From contig NZ_AP018223.1 in NCBI RefSeq assembly GCF_002368035.1, positions 1,342,449 to 1,406,448 on the forward strand: a stretch of 64,000 nt of DNA, given 5' to 3'. Below the pieces are notes generated by a model. It saw only the letters and a program-made list of their open reading frames with translations, ran no database searches and was not told where the DNA came from. Origin of the DNA: Nostoc linckia NIES-25. GTDB taxonomy: Bacteria > Cyanobacteriota > Cyanobacteriia > Cyanobacteriales > Nostocaceae. Below are positions 17,283 to 24,554 of the stretch, piece by piece. Position 1 is the first letter of the stretch; each line of letters starts with the position of its first letter. A program made the translations under genes and the position numbers.

Positions 17283-17639
17283 ATGACACGGGTAAAACGC
17301 GGTAACGTAGCTCGCAAACGCCGCAATAAAATTCTCAAATTAGCTAAAGGTTTTCGCGGTTCCCACTCGACTTTGTTTAGAACTGCCAACCAACAAGTAA
17401 TGAAGGCGCTACGGAGTGCCTACCGCGATCGCAAAAAGAAAAAGCGCGATTTTCGCCGCCTCTGGATTACTCGCATCAACGCTGCTGCAAGGCTACACGG
17501 CTTGAGTTACAGCCAGTTGATCGGAAATTTGAAAAAAGCTGATGTCCAACTAAATCGCAAGATGTTGGCGCAACTAGCAGTACTCGATCCTGCAAGCTTC
17601 GGCAAAGTTGCTGAATTAGCCAATCAAGCTAAAAGATAA
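17283..17639 (+). CDS. rplT: 50S ribosomal protein L20
   Basis: The 118-residue protein begins MTRVKRGNVARKRRNKILKL and continues through the conserved KGFRGSHSTLFRTANQQVMK, the L20 signature. L20 binds 23S rRNA early in large-subunit assembly. An AGGA sequence precedes the ATG. It is cotranscribed with rpmI; the next gene starts 12 bases after its stop and may share the transcript. Confidence 0.98.
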   Translation: MTRVKRGNVARKRRNKILKLAKGFRGSHSTLFRTANQQVMKALRSAYRDRKKKKRDFRRLWITRINAAARLHGLSYSQLIGNLKKADVQLNRKMLAQLAVLDPASFGKVAELANQAKR

Positions 17640-17651
17640 AGGTGGTAACGG

Positions 17652-18467
17652 ATGAATAACCGATGTAACAGATGGCAAGAAATTACTCGGTTACATCTGG
17701 TATTATCCGCTACTATTATTCTGGTTTGCTGCTTTTGCTTTGTCGGCACAGGATTAATCGCTTCTGCTGCCGAAATCCCAGAAATACAGCGACGGGGTTA
17801 TTTAACTGTTGCAGTTAAAGATAACTTGCGTCCTTTGGGATTCAAAGACGATAGCAGCAATTTGCAAGGCTTAGAAATTGACTTGGCACAGCAATTAGCA
17901 ATTGACTTGCTAGGTAAAAAAGATGCTGTCAAATTTCAACCCGTAGCGAATCGCGATCGCTTGTCTGTAGTTGTAGACAAGAAAGTTGATTTAGCGATCG
18001 CTAGGGTAACAGCAACTGCTTCACGGGCCCGCGTAGTTAATTTAAGCGTTCCCTATTACTTAGATAGCACTGTATTAATTACAAAAGATGCTTCTCTACA
18101 GCAGTTAAAGGATTTGGCAAAACAAAAAATTGCCGTACTAAATAACTCCAGTACAATTGCCAGAGTACGGTACTATTTGCCAAACGCTGAGTTAGTAGGA
18201 GTCAATTCCTACCAAGAAGCGCGAGAGCAAATAGAGAACAATTCCATCGTGGCCTTTGCCGCAGATGCTAGCGTTCTGAGCGGTTGGGTGCAACAATATC
18301 CGCAATATCGATTATTAGCAACCAAGCTATCAACTGAACCCTTGTCTGTGGTGATGCCCAAAGGATTGCAGTACGATGAATTAAGACGACGAGTCAATGA
18401 AGCGATCGCTCGTTACATAGCAGAAGGTTGGCTCGAACAACGCCTTAAATATTGGAGTTTACCATAA
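17652..18467 (+). CDS. Periplasmic solute-binding protein, family 3 (amino-acid type)
   Basis: The 271-residue protein has an N-terminal hydrophobic signal (about 16-38) ending near ASAAEIPEIQ, then a type II periplasmic binding fold: RRGYLTVAVKDNLRPLGFKD, LQGLEIDLAQQLAIDLLG, and VDLAIARVTATASRARVVNLS, which correspond to the usual ligand-contact stretches. It may bind a polar amino acid or similar small solute. No permease or ATPase gene is adjacent, so it is an orphan or serves a transporter elsewhere. Its ATG lies 12 bases after rplT with AAGGTGG upstream. Confidence 0.88.
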   Translation: MNNRCNRWQEITRLHLVLSATIILVCCFCFVGTGLIASAAEIPEIQRRGYLTVAVKDNLRPLGFKDDSSNLQGLEIDLAQQLAIDLLGKKDAVKFQPVANRDRLSVVVDKKVDLAIARVTATASRARVVNLSVPYYLDSTVLITKDASLQQLKDLAKQKIAVLNNSSTIARVRYYLPNAELVGVNSYQEAREQIENNSIVAFAADASVLSGWVQQYPQYRLLATKLSTEPLSVVMPKGLQYDELRRRVNEAIARYIAEGWLEQRLKYWSLP

Positions 18468-18594
18468 GTTAGTCATTAGTCATTAGTCATTGGTCATTAG
18501 TATTTACAAAGGACAAATGACATAGACGCCTGGAGGGCGGCTTCCCGAAGGGTAGGACAAAGGACAATATAGATACAGAAGCAACTTTTAATAT
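18468..18594. repeat. TTAGTCA heptad repeats and small dispersed repeat
   Basis: Four or five TTAGTCA-type heptads (about 18470-18500) are followed by GGAGGGCGGCTTCCCGAAGG (about 18532-18551), a GC-rich small dispersed repeat with a self-complementary core, and two copies of ACAAAGGACAA. The spacer has no gene. Confidence 0.65.
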
Positions 18595-18609
18595 TTGTAT
18601 TTGCAGGCA

Positions 18610-19134
18610 ATGGATAATAATCTAGCCGTAATTTATCTCTCAATTTTGGTAGGTTTGCTCACATTTACAGTTGTGGGTGTATTTCGCCAAATTTTCAAAA
18701 CTCGCAAGATTGAAAGCTCTTTTTCTAAGTTACGAAAGAAATTAGAGAAAGAAAAGGGCACGACTCAAGAATATTACGAATTAGGGAGTATTTATTCTGA
18801 AAAAAAATTATATTCCCAGGCGATCGCATTATTCCAAAAAGCTCTGAAAAGTGCTCAAGAAGAGGGAGAAGAAAATACTGCTCCTATTTACAATGGACTA
18901 GGTTATGCTTACTTTATTCAAGAGCAATATGACCTAGCAATTCGTCAGTACAAAGAAGCTCTCAAATTTAAACCAGATTATGTGACAGCGTTGAATAATC
19001 TCGGTCACGCCTATGAGAAGAAAAAATTAAATACTCAAGCATTACAAACTTACGAGGAAGCACTCAAATTTGCTCCCAATAACTCTATTGCTAAACGCCG
19101 TGCTGAATCCTTACGTCGTTTAGTTTCTGCGTAA
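18610..19134 (+). CDS. ycf37: TPR protein Ycf37 (photosystem I assembly/stability)
   Basis: From the ATG at 18610 the protein has 174 residues. An N-terminal membrane anchor (about 5-26, LAVIYLSILVGLLTFTVVGV) is followed by FRQIFKTRKIE and then three tetratricopeptide repeats (about 50-160: YYELGSIYSEKKLYSQAIAL, APIYNGLGYAYFIQEQYDLA, VTALNNLGHAYEKKKL). This length and order match cyanobacterial Ycf37, which sits in the thylakoid membrane and helps photosystem I assembly. A TTG at 18595 would add five residues and is less likely. The gene stands alone. Confidence 0.75.
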   Translation: MDNNLAVIYLSILVGLLTFTVVGVFRQIFKTRKIESSFSKLRKKLEKEKGTTQEYYELGSIYSEKKLYSQAIALFQKALKSAQEEGEENTAPIYNGLGYAYFIQEQYDLAIRQYKEALKFKPDYVTALNNLGHAYEKKKLNTQALQTYEEALKFAPNNSIAKRRAESLRRLVSA

Positions 19135-19446
19135 TTGCTGAGGCATTAAATAATTTTGGATTTTAGAGGCTTCTAATTGAAGGAGGCAGGAGGCAGAAGA
19201 CAGGTGGACACGGCGAATCGCTGCTCTATCCTGCCTCCTATCTTCCGCCTCTTGAAGGTTTAGTACCTCCAAAAGAATGGGAGAACTAAGAATCACTCCA
19301 AAAACAAGCTAAAGAACTTTAGAAACAGCACTGCTGAATTGCTTGTAAGGAGAAACTCCTACGATAGTTTCGTTTCATTGATAAAAGGCTTCTACTTTGT
19401 GTTGTAAATGAAGACATGCTTGCTCTTGGAGCCAAAATTGTGTAGC

Positions 19447-19475
19447 AAAAAGGCTCAAGCAAAAGTGCCTGAGCC
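19447..19475 (-). terminator. Rho-independent terminator of the RRM gene at 19539-19844
   Basis: Read on the minus strand, GGCTCAGGCA, loop CTTT and TGCTTGAGCC form a 10-base-pair stem with one G-U pair, followed directly by TTTTT. It lies about 65 bases after the stop codon of the RNA-binding protein gene. Confidence 0.85.
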
Positions 19476-19538
19476 GCTAGTACATCAAGTTAATGAATTA
19501 AACTAACTTGTTAGTTCAAATAGCTAAATTAGTGAAGC

Positions 19539-19844
19539 TTAGTAACGGTTGCGTCCACCGTAATTGCCACGGTTGCCACCACCAAATGAACCTCCTCTAT
19601 CTTCCTTGGGCTTGGCTTTATTTACTTTTAAGCCTCGTCCCATCCACTCGGCTCCATCAAGAGCTTCAATAGCAGCATTTTCTTCTGCATCTGTACCCAT
19701 TTCCACAAAACCAAAGCCGCGTACACGACCTGTTTCACGGTCAGTAGGTAACTGAACCCGCTTTACAGAACCATATTCTGCAAACACAGCATTTAGACTT
19801 TCTTCTGTAACTTCGTAAGAAAGATTGCCTACATAAACTGACAT
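19539..19844 (-). CDS. RRM-type RNA-binding protein with Gly-rich tail (Rbp family)
   Basis: The 101-residue protein is one RRM domain with RNP2 (VYVGNL, residues 3-8) and RNP1 (RGFGFVEM, about 43-50), followed by a short Gly/Arg/Asn tail (GGSFGGGNRGNYGGRNRY). This is the cyanobacterial Rbp architecture; several Anabaena members are cold-induced and some act in mRNA localisation. The start ATG is preceded by GGAGA six bases upstream, and that Shine-Dalgarno sequence sits inside a perfect 10-bp inverted repeat (19851-19891). It has its own intrinsic terminator. A paralogue without the tail lies at 20374-20628. Confidence 0.95.
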   Translation of the reverse strand: MSVYVGNLSYEVTEESLNAVFAEYGSVKRVQLPTDRETGRVRGFGFVEMGTDAEENAAIEALDGAEWMGRGLKVNKAKPKEDRGGSFGGGNRGNYGGRNRY

Positions 19845-19850
19845 AGATTG

Positions 19851-19891
19851 TCTCCGAAATTGTAAATATGTAGAGATTTAGATTTCGGAGA
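19851..19891 (-). promoter_or_regulatory. 5'-leader hairpin that sequesters the RRM gene's Shine-Dalgarno sequence
   Basis: In the transcript, UCUCCGAAAU (from 19891-19882) can pair perfectly with AUUUCGGAGA (from 19860-19851) across a 21-base loop. The 3' arm contains GGAGA, six bases before the AUG. The 5' arm and loop (UCUAAAUCUCUACAU) recur in the leader of the second RRM gene. Cold-dependent control through the 5' leader has been reported for rbpA1 of Anabaena variabilis. A thermosensor or repressor-binding role here is inference. Confidence 0.6.
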
Positions 19892-20018
19892 AAAGTTTGT
19901 AAATACCAAAAACAAAAAGCCTGTCAATACTAAAAACAAAAGTTGTTAACCGAATTAATTCTCACCTCTTATTGTTACATATAAATCTACTTTTAGGTAA
20001 AGATGGGAAAAAATAATA

Positions 20019-20228
20019 TTAGCTGACTAATTCTACTAAAGCGTCCCACTGAAACCTGATTACGCATGAGACTAAGCAGCCGCGGTAATGTTCAGTTGTG
20101 AATACTGAAAGTGTGATATTGGTTCGATCTAAATCTAAAATTTGTTTCACTTTACAAATTTGGCGCTTGTTCTTACAGTATGCCAGAATGCGATCGCCAG
20201 CTTTGACATCCAACGCTTTAATTTTCAA
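20019..20228 (-). CDS. Conserved small hypothetical protein
   Basis: The 69-residue protein begins MKIKALDVKAGDRILAYCKN and is rich in beta-prone stretches (ICKVKQILDLDRTNITLSVF). The spacing GDRILAY / KVKQI / ITLSVFTTE suggests a small beta-barrel of the hypothetical-protein type seen next to cyanobacterial rbp genes. It lies between the two RRM genes on the same strand. No catalytic motif is visible and I cannot name a family. Confidence 0.6.
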   Translation of the reverse strand: MKIKALDVKAGDRILAYCKNKRQICKVKQILDLDRTNITLSVFTTEHYRGCLVSCVIRFQWDALVELVS

Positions 20229-20373
20229 TTTCTACTCACTGCTACAATTATTGAGCTAAACCATTATATTTATTGGGGTTTTTTCACCTTCTTTTGGTTG
20301 GAATCTCTTTTGTTTCTATGTAATCACAACAACAATTGAACTATTTAAGCGTAATTTATACACTAAGACACAC

Positions 20374-20628
20374 TTAAGCTACGTCTACGATGGCCTTAGC
20401 TCTATTAATTTTTAAGCTATAAGGCATCCATTCATTACCTCTTAATCCATTAATTGCTGCTACTTCTTCGGTGTCTGTGTCCATTTCTACAACGGCAAAT
20501 CCTCTGCGATCGCCTGATTTTTGCTTTGTAGATACTAGTATCCTTTTAACAGACCCATACATTAAAAAGACTTGTCTGATATCCTCATCTTCAATTTCAT
20601 GGGATAAATTACCAATATAAACTGACAT
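20374..20628 (-). CDS. RRM-type RNA-binding protein without Gly-rich tail
   Basis: The 84-residue protein is an RRM domain with RNP2 VYIGNL and a divergent RNP1, RGFAVVEM, in which one aromatic of the GFGFV core is missing, so RNA binding may be weaker. It ends at the last RRM strand (KINRAKA) without a Gly-rich tail. It is probably a diverged duplicate of the gene at 19539. Its leader shares the motif UCUAAAUCUCUACAU with that gene but has a weaker hairpin. Confidence 0.88.
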   Translation of the reverse strand: MSVYIGNLSHEIEDEDIRQVFLMYGSVKRILVSTKQKSGDRRGFAVVEMDTDTEEVAAINGLRGNEWMPYSLKINRAKAIVDVA

Positions 20629-20680
20629 AGAATATTTCCCAATTAGCAGAATGTAGAGATTTAGATTTGGAGAGGCATCT
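20629..20680 (-). promoter_or_regulatory. Leader of the second RRM gene with conserved element
   Basis: The minus-strand leader contains UCUCCAAAUCUAAAUCUC then UACAU, almost the same as the leader of the gene at 19539. The 3' arm here is AUUGGGA, which pairs with UCCAAAU with one mismatch. The primary element is conserved while the hairpin is weakened. Confidence 0.5.
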
Positions 20681-20689
20681 CTATAGTCA

Positions 20690-20999
20690 CTTAACCAAAA
20701 ATATTTCTCAATAATTTAATAGTAACATGATTTTAAATTTGTTAATTAAATACTACAAATGCTAATAAAATTTTTCTTTATATTTCTTTGTATTTCTTTA
20801 TATTTTTACTAATATTTGACATCGATTTTGCTTGCCAGACAATCTAGTTCTAAAGTACAACTTTGAAGTTCTGAGGCTGAATTATGATGTTCCCAAGATT
20901 ATCGTTTTTCAAGCTTCATTAGATAGCGATCGCATTCATAACCCAAAAATTGCGATCGGGACATGAAAAATCCATAAGTAGAAGGTAGAAGCCTGCTAT
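20690..20999. other. AT-rich spacer with HIP1 sites, no gene seen
   Basis: The stretch upstream of the second RRM gene is AT-rich, with repeated TATTTCTTTGTATTTCTTTA (about 20779-20806), and then carries two GCGATCG sites. I see no supported gene, RNA or hairpin. Confidence 0.5.
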
Positions 21000-21140
21000 T
21001 TACAAGACATTCATATTTCGCTTAGGCTTTTCTTTGTCTAAACTACTGGTGAATTCTGGTAGTGACAATGGCTGTTCTAAAGTGCGATCGGATTTGTTGA
21101 AAGCTAGCTTTTTGACGGTTTCTAGCTCTTTGTTACTCAT
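21000..21140 (-). CDS. Candidate 46-residue small protein
   Basis: The frame begins MSNKELETVKKLAFNKSDRT and ends KPKRNMNVL. It is hydrophilic and charged, has no cysteine or membrane segment, and shows codon use like its neighbours. There is no strong Shine-Dalgarno sequence. It lies 88 bases downstream of the MBL-fold gene on the same strand and could be cotranscribed with it. No family is recognised. Confidence 0.35.
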   Translation of the reverse strand: MSNKELETVKKLAFNKSDRTLEQPLSLPEFTSSLDKEKPKRNMNVL

Positions 21141-21228
21141 TTCGTTTTGCTGGTGGGGTAGAAAGCAAAAAATGCTGTTTTACTCAACTAATAAATCGTT
21201 TTAAGCAACTCATGAACCTCTATTAAAC

Positions 21229-22095
21229 TCAGTTGACAAAGGGCGAATCATGTTTTTGCAATTGCAAATTATTTTGCTCTTTTAACGTTTTGAACTCAAT
21301 AGCATCATGGCTACAAAACAGGCGCACGTCATTATTGTGAGCTAACGATAACGCACGCAACTTTTGTTGATTATCAAGTCTAGCTTTGCGGTCTACCTCC
21401 ATCATCCACTGATAGGCACGCAGACCTGGCGTACAATGGCGTTGAGCAGAGCCGATTTCGTGACGATAAAAATAAGCATCCCCCGCATGTAAAAGCCAGC
21501 CTGCCGATGTTTGGATGGCGATACCTGCATGACCTTGGGTGTGACCGGCTAGGGGTACGAGCAAAATTTCAGGCGGTAGTCCTTCAAGGTTGCGTACTGC
21601 TTTAAAATCGAACCAAGGTTCCCCCCCAGCCTCATAAAATTTCCAGCGTTTTACCTCATCCCACTGAGGCTGACGATAGCGTCGGCTTTGAATAAAACCA
21701 CGTCGATGTTGCGCCGCTTCCATCTCAGTCTGCATTACATGGACAGTAGCTTCAGGAAAATCTTCCAAACCCCCTGCATGATCGAAATCAAGGTGGGTCA
21801 GCACAATATGGCGCACGTCGCGTTTAGAATAGCCGAGTTGCTCAATTTGAGCAAGCGCCGTGTATTTTCGATCGAATTGGATGCCATTGAAATAAATGAA
21901 AAACTGGCTTAGTCGTGATGATGGTGCTTGAATATCGCGCTCACCAAAGCCAGTATCAATTAATACTAAGCCTTGTTGTGTCTCTATGAGCAGACAATGG
22001 CAAACAAGATGGGCTGCTAGACCGCGGCTAAACCCATCAAAGAGTGCCCCACCAATTGGACACATACAGCCGCAATTAAGATGATGAATGTGCAT
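21229..22095 (-). CDS. MBL-fold metallo-hydrolase (AHL-lactonase-like)
   Basis: The 288-residue protein has the metallo-beta-lactamase fold: GLVLIDTGFGERD, the di-zinc motif LTHLDFDHAGG (HxDxDH form), the later VPLAGHTQGHAGI, a buried Asp in LLHAGDAYF, and a final His in LFCSHD. The layout resembles AttM/AiiA-type quorum-quenching lactonases and related hydrolases. Substrate cannot be decided from sequence; an N-acyl-homoserine lactone or another lactone is possible. It is monocistronic or followed by a 46-codon ORF. Confidence 0.85.
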   Translation of the reverse strand: MHIHHLNCGCMCPIGGALFDGFSRGLAAHLVCHCLLIETQQGLVLIDTGFGERDIQAPSSRLSQFFIYFNGIQFDRKYTALAQIEQLGYSKRDVRHIVLTHLDFDHAGGLEDFPEATVHVMQTEMEAAQHRRGFIQSRRYRQPQWDEVKRWKFYEAGGEPWFDFKAVRNLEGLPPEILLVPLAGHTQGHAGIAIQTSAGWLLHAGDAYFYRHEIGSAQRHCTPGLRAYQWMMEVDRKARLDNQQKLRALSLAHNNDVRLFCSHDAIEFKTLKEQNNLQLQKHDSPFVN

Positions 22096-22383
22096 GAATA
22101 ATTTTTGTTAGCACTAGAGTTTTAGCACTAGAGCAATGCTAACAAGTTCTTTTACGTTGTTAGTCCTCCATTAGTTGAGAAATTATCCAATTTTAAATAT
22201 TAGTCTCTAGATTGATGACTATTCAGGCGATCGCTATTTTTAAGAATTGACTGAACTCGACAAAATTAAAAATTTGGTCGCTCTCCCAACACGATTGGTC
22301 ATCAATCCCCTTCTTAATAAAACCTTCTGAACTTCGGCTACGCTCAGCGTAAACCCTCTACCTTCTGCCTCCTGCCTTCTCAA

Positions 22384-23175
22384 TCATTCGGGTATTAAAG
22401 TAGTGCTGAGAGTTACCCAACAATCGCTGCTTAAAGCATCTCGCATTGCTGTTTCATCACTAAAAGTGCGTTGTAAAATCCGTCCTTCGTAGACTAAATT
22501 GATTTTCTTTTGTTCAAATGGCCACGGAGAAATAGTTACTGTTTGATGATATTCTATGTCTTCTGTTAGAGTTAGTTTTAATGTAGTTGTGCCATTGCTT
22601 GTTGGTACTCGATCGATATGTTGTTCGCCAGTTTTACCTATACATAAAATTAGAGAAAGAGCATCCCATGTCGCTACTAATTTCTGATTGCGTTCAATTA
22701 CCTCTGGTATTACATAAGATGCGTAGTATTCATCTTTTTGCAGAATATCAATAATTTGTTTTTGAAAAGCATACTCGCTCTTTAAAAAATTTTGCACGAG
22801 TTGAGTAGATTTGGCTGAGTTTTGCCAACTTGTGAATCTTTCATATAACCCTGTTCCGTGAAGTGAAACAAGTAGCGTTACGTATCTACCTAAAGTAAAT
22901 GCTAGCTGTTTTGCACCTGACCAAATGTCTATATGTACTTCAGTTGGAAGTTCTGTAAATTTATAAGGATAGCCTGTTTGAGAATTAAGCGTAGGTTTTT
23001 GTTCCCATAGCAGCCAACCAATGTCGTGCTGTTGTGCGCCAAGACAAACTTCTTCTTTGGGAGTAAATTCACCAAATAGTTCGTTTCCCCAAGCTTGTGC
23101 TAATTGCCCCGAAAGCCATGCATGATGCGGTTGAGTAATGCAAATCAGTCCAGACTTGGATAAGCGATGCAGCAT
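22384..23175 (-). CDS. DUF3891 family protein
   Basis: The 263-residue protein has conserved His-rich motifs: QPHHAWLSGQLAQAWGN near the N-terminus, LGAQQHDIGWLLWE, and SLHGTGLYERF in the middle. The pattern H...HH...HD...H resembles an HD-type metal-dependent phosphohydrolase site, as expected for DUF3891, whose substrate is not known. The C-terminal third is beta-rich. It is a single gene flanked by repeats. Confidence 0.8.
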   Translation of the reverse strand: MLHRLSKSGLICITQPHHAWLSGQLAQAWGNELFGEFTPKEEVCLGAQQHDIGWLLWEQKPTLNSQTGYPYKFTELPTEVHIDIWSGAKQLAFTLGRYVTLLVSLHGTGLYERFTSWQNSAKSTQLVQNFLKSEYAFQKQIIDILQKDEYYASYVIPEVIERNQKLVATWDALSLILCIGKTGEQHIDRVPTSNGTTTLKLTLTEDIEYHQTVTISPWPFEQKKINLVYEGRILQRTFSDETAMRDALSSDCWVTLSTTLIPE

Positions 23176-23300
23176 GAGTTCAAATTTGAATCTATTCCTT
23201 GTCTTTTCAAATTACACAAAACTAAAGCTGATTTGCTATTACCTAAAGGTTAAATTCTTTAGGTAGAGACGAGTATCGTAATGAATCTACAGTTTAATTC

Positions 23301-23512
23301 AATACAGTTCAGTTAAGACTCGATCCTCCCTAACCCTCCTTAAAAAGGAGGGAACTAAGCCCCCTTTTTAAGGGGAGCCAGCGCGGTCTTGGGGGTTTCC
23401 ACGCCACTTCCTTCAACGGGGGGAACCACCAAGGGCGGAGTGGCTCCCCATAAGCGACTGGCGTGGGTTGGGGGGATCTTCCGGAGCGAAATACCGTTAA
23501 CTGAACCGTATT
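23301..23512. repeat. Repeat element with 16-bp terminal inverted repeats
   Basis: AATACAGTTCAGTTAA (23301-23316) and TTAACTGAACCGTATT (23497-23512) are inverted repeats matching at 15 of 16 positions. Between them are stem-forming AGGAGGGAACTAAGCCCCCT-type sequence and GTTGGGGGGATCTTCC. It has no coding capacity. Related GATCCCCCC/GGGGGGATC repeats recur at 45382-45620 and 55670-55740. Confidence 0.6.
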
Positions 23513-23566
23513 GCAATTTAATTACTAGAACGCGGGGGTGCAACCAACAGCGATCGCTATCATATA

Positions 23567-23686
23567 CAGGACTTACGCAAAAGATAACGAAAGTAGCGGT
23601 AATACCCTGCGGGAAGCCGCTCCGCGTCTACATGAATTACCGCTACGCTTGAATAACGTTTTCAGTCACATATTGCGTAAGTCCTG
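23567..23686. mobile_element. MITE-like element, copy 2 (120 bp), carrying a nested small repeat
   Basis: It has the same ends as copy 1 (CAGGACTTACGC, GCGTAAGTCCTG) and is flanked by ATATA at 23562-23566 and 23687-23691. At the centre of the palindrome, where copy 1 has a single base, it carries about 27 bases reading CCTGCGGGAAGCCGCTCCGC and GTCTA. The same type of sequence occurs at about 709-732 inside a kinase gene. Confidence 0.75.
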
Positions 23687-23691
23687 ATATA

Positions 23692-23802
23692 GATGAACAT
23701 GGTATTATCAGCGATTATCTAACAGATGAGTTAGCGATGCGTGGCGATCGCTATTTGAAATTAACCGCACAATTAATTAATAAAGCCAGGGTAAAGGTTT
23801 AA
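23692..23802 (+). pseudogene. Possible C-terminal gene remnant beside the MITE
   Basis: A 36-codon open frame (DEHGIISDYLTDELAMRGDR ... INKARVKV, stop) has protein-like composition but no start codon at its left edge, where the MITE copy sits. It may be the tail of a gene broken by the insertion. Its 3' end overlaps the end of the response-regulator gene on the other strand by 4 bases. The family is not recognised. Confidence 0.25.
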
Positions 23803-24242
23803 ATTTGCGGTTTTTCGTTAAAAATAATCCAGTGGAGATTAAGGGTCATCACAATTTCCACTAATTCATTAAAAACAACTGGCTTAACTATGTAAGCATT
23901 TACACCTATATCATAGACATTATTGATGTCGGCATACTCCTTGGAAGAGGTGAGGACTACGACTGGTAAGCGCTTGAGTTTTGGTTGTTCGCGTAACCAC
24001 ATCAAAACCTCAATTCCAGATCTGCGGGGTAGTTTGAGATCTAGCAAGATTAGTACAGGCAAGGGATAAAGAGTGCGATCGCCATAAGGTTCCTGTCCAG
24101 ACAGATACATTACTGCTGCATCGCCATCATTTACAACCTGAACTGGATTTAAAATGTTAGCCTTACGGAGTGCTCGTTGCAGCAGAAGCACATCTTTGTG
24201 ATTATCCTCTACAAGCAGAATAGTGTCTTGCTCTTTACTCAT
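23799..24242 (-). CDS. Single-domain response regulator (Rcp1-like)
   Basis: From the ATG at 24242 the protein has 147 residues and consists of one CheY-like receiver: ILLVEDNHKDVLLLQRALRK with the acidic pair, LILLDLKLPRRSG with the phospho-acceptor Asp, VVVLTSS and the Lys of AYIVKPV. The extended C-terminus and the LDLKLPRRSGIEVL motif match the Rcp1 type that partners phytochrome-like kinases. An in-frame upstream ATG would add 30 unconserved residues. Two kinase genes lie directly upstream on the same strand, its likely phosphodonors. Confidence 0.9.
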   Translation of the reverse strand: MSKEQDTILLVEDNHKDVLLLQRALRKANILNPVQVVNDGDAAVMYLSGQEPYGDRTLYPLPVLILLDLKLPRRSGIEVLMWLREQPKLKRLPVVVLTSSKEYADINNVYDIGVNAYIVKPVVFNELVEIVMTLNLHWIIFNEKPQI

Positions 24243-24554
24243 GAAATTTTTGTTTTTAAAGGCAGTCCCAATAAAAAAATTCTCATCGCCAAGCATGAAA
24301 ATGGTACTGGGACTGAGAGTTGTAAATGACAAGTTAGGAGCTATCGTTCTCCTTTATGCTCCCCAACCGTAACTATTTATAGCATTTCTCGTTCTAGTGA
24401 AGTACAAGGTGGGGGCGCAAAGCTTTTATTAGTATCAACTTAAGCTCAAACGCTTATTCCACAGGTATTTTTCCCAACCCCAGATCCCTCCCCGATGCCT
24501 TGGGGAGGGGCGATTTTGGCTTTAGACAAAATCGGGGTGGGGTAACGATTTCAA

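Noticed and set aside
20142..20339. 65-codon plus-strand frame antisense to the small hypothetical gene
   Set aside because: It overlaps the better supported minus-strand gene and has no start signal; its hydrophobic tail reflects AT-rich DNA.
23355..23652. Open frames of 62 and 87 codons on both strands
   Set aside because: They consist of the C/G-rich repeat block and the MITE end; composition is that of repeats, not protein.
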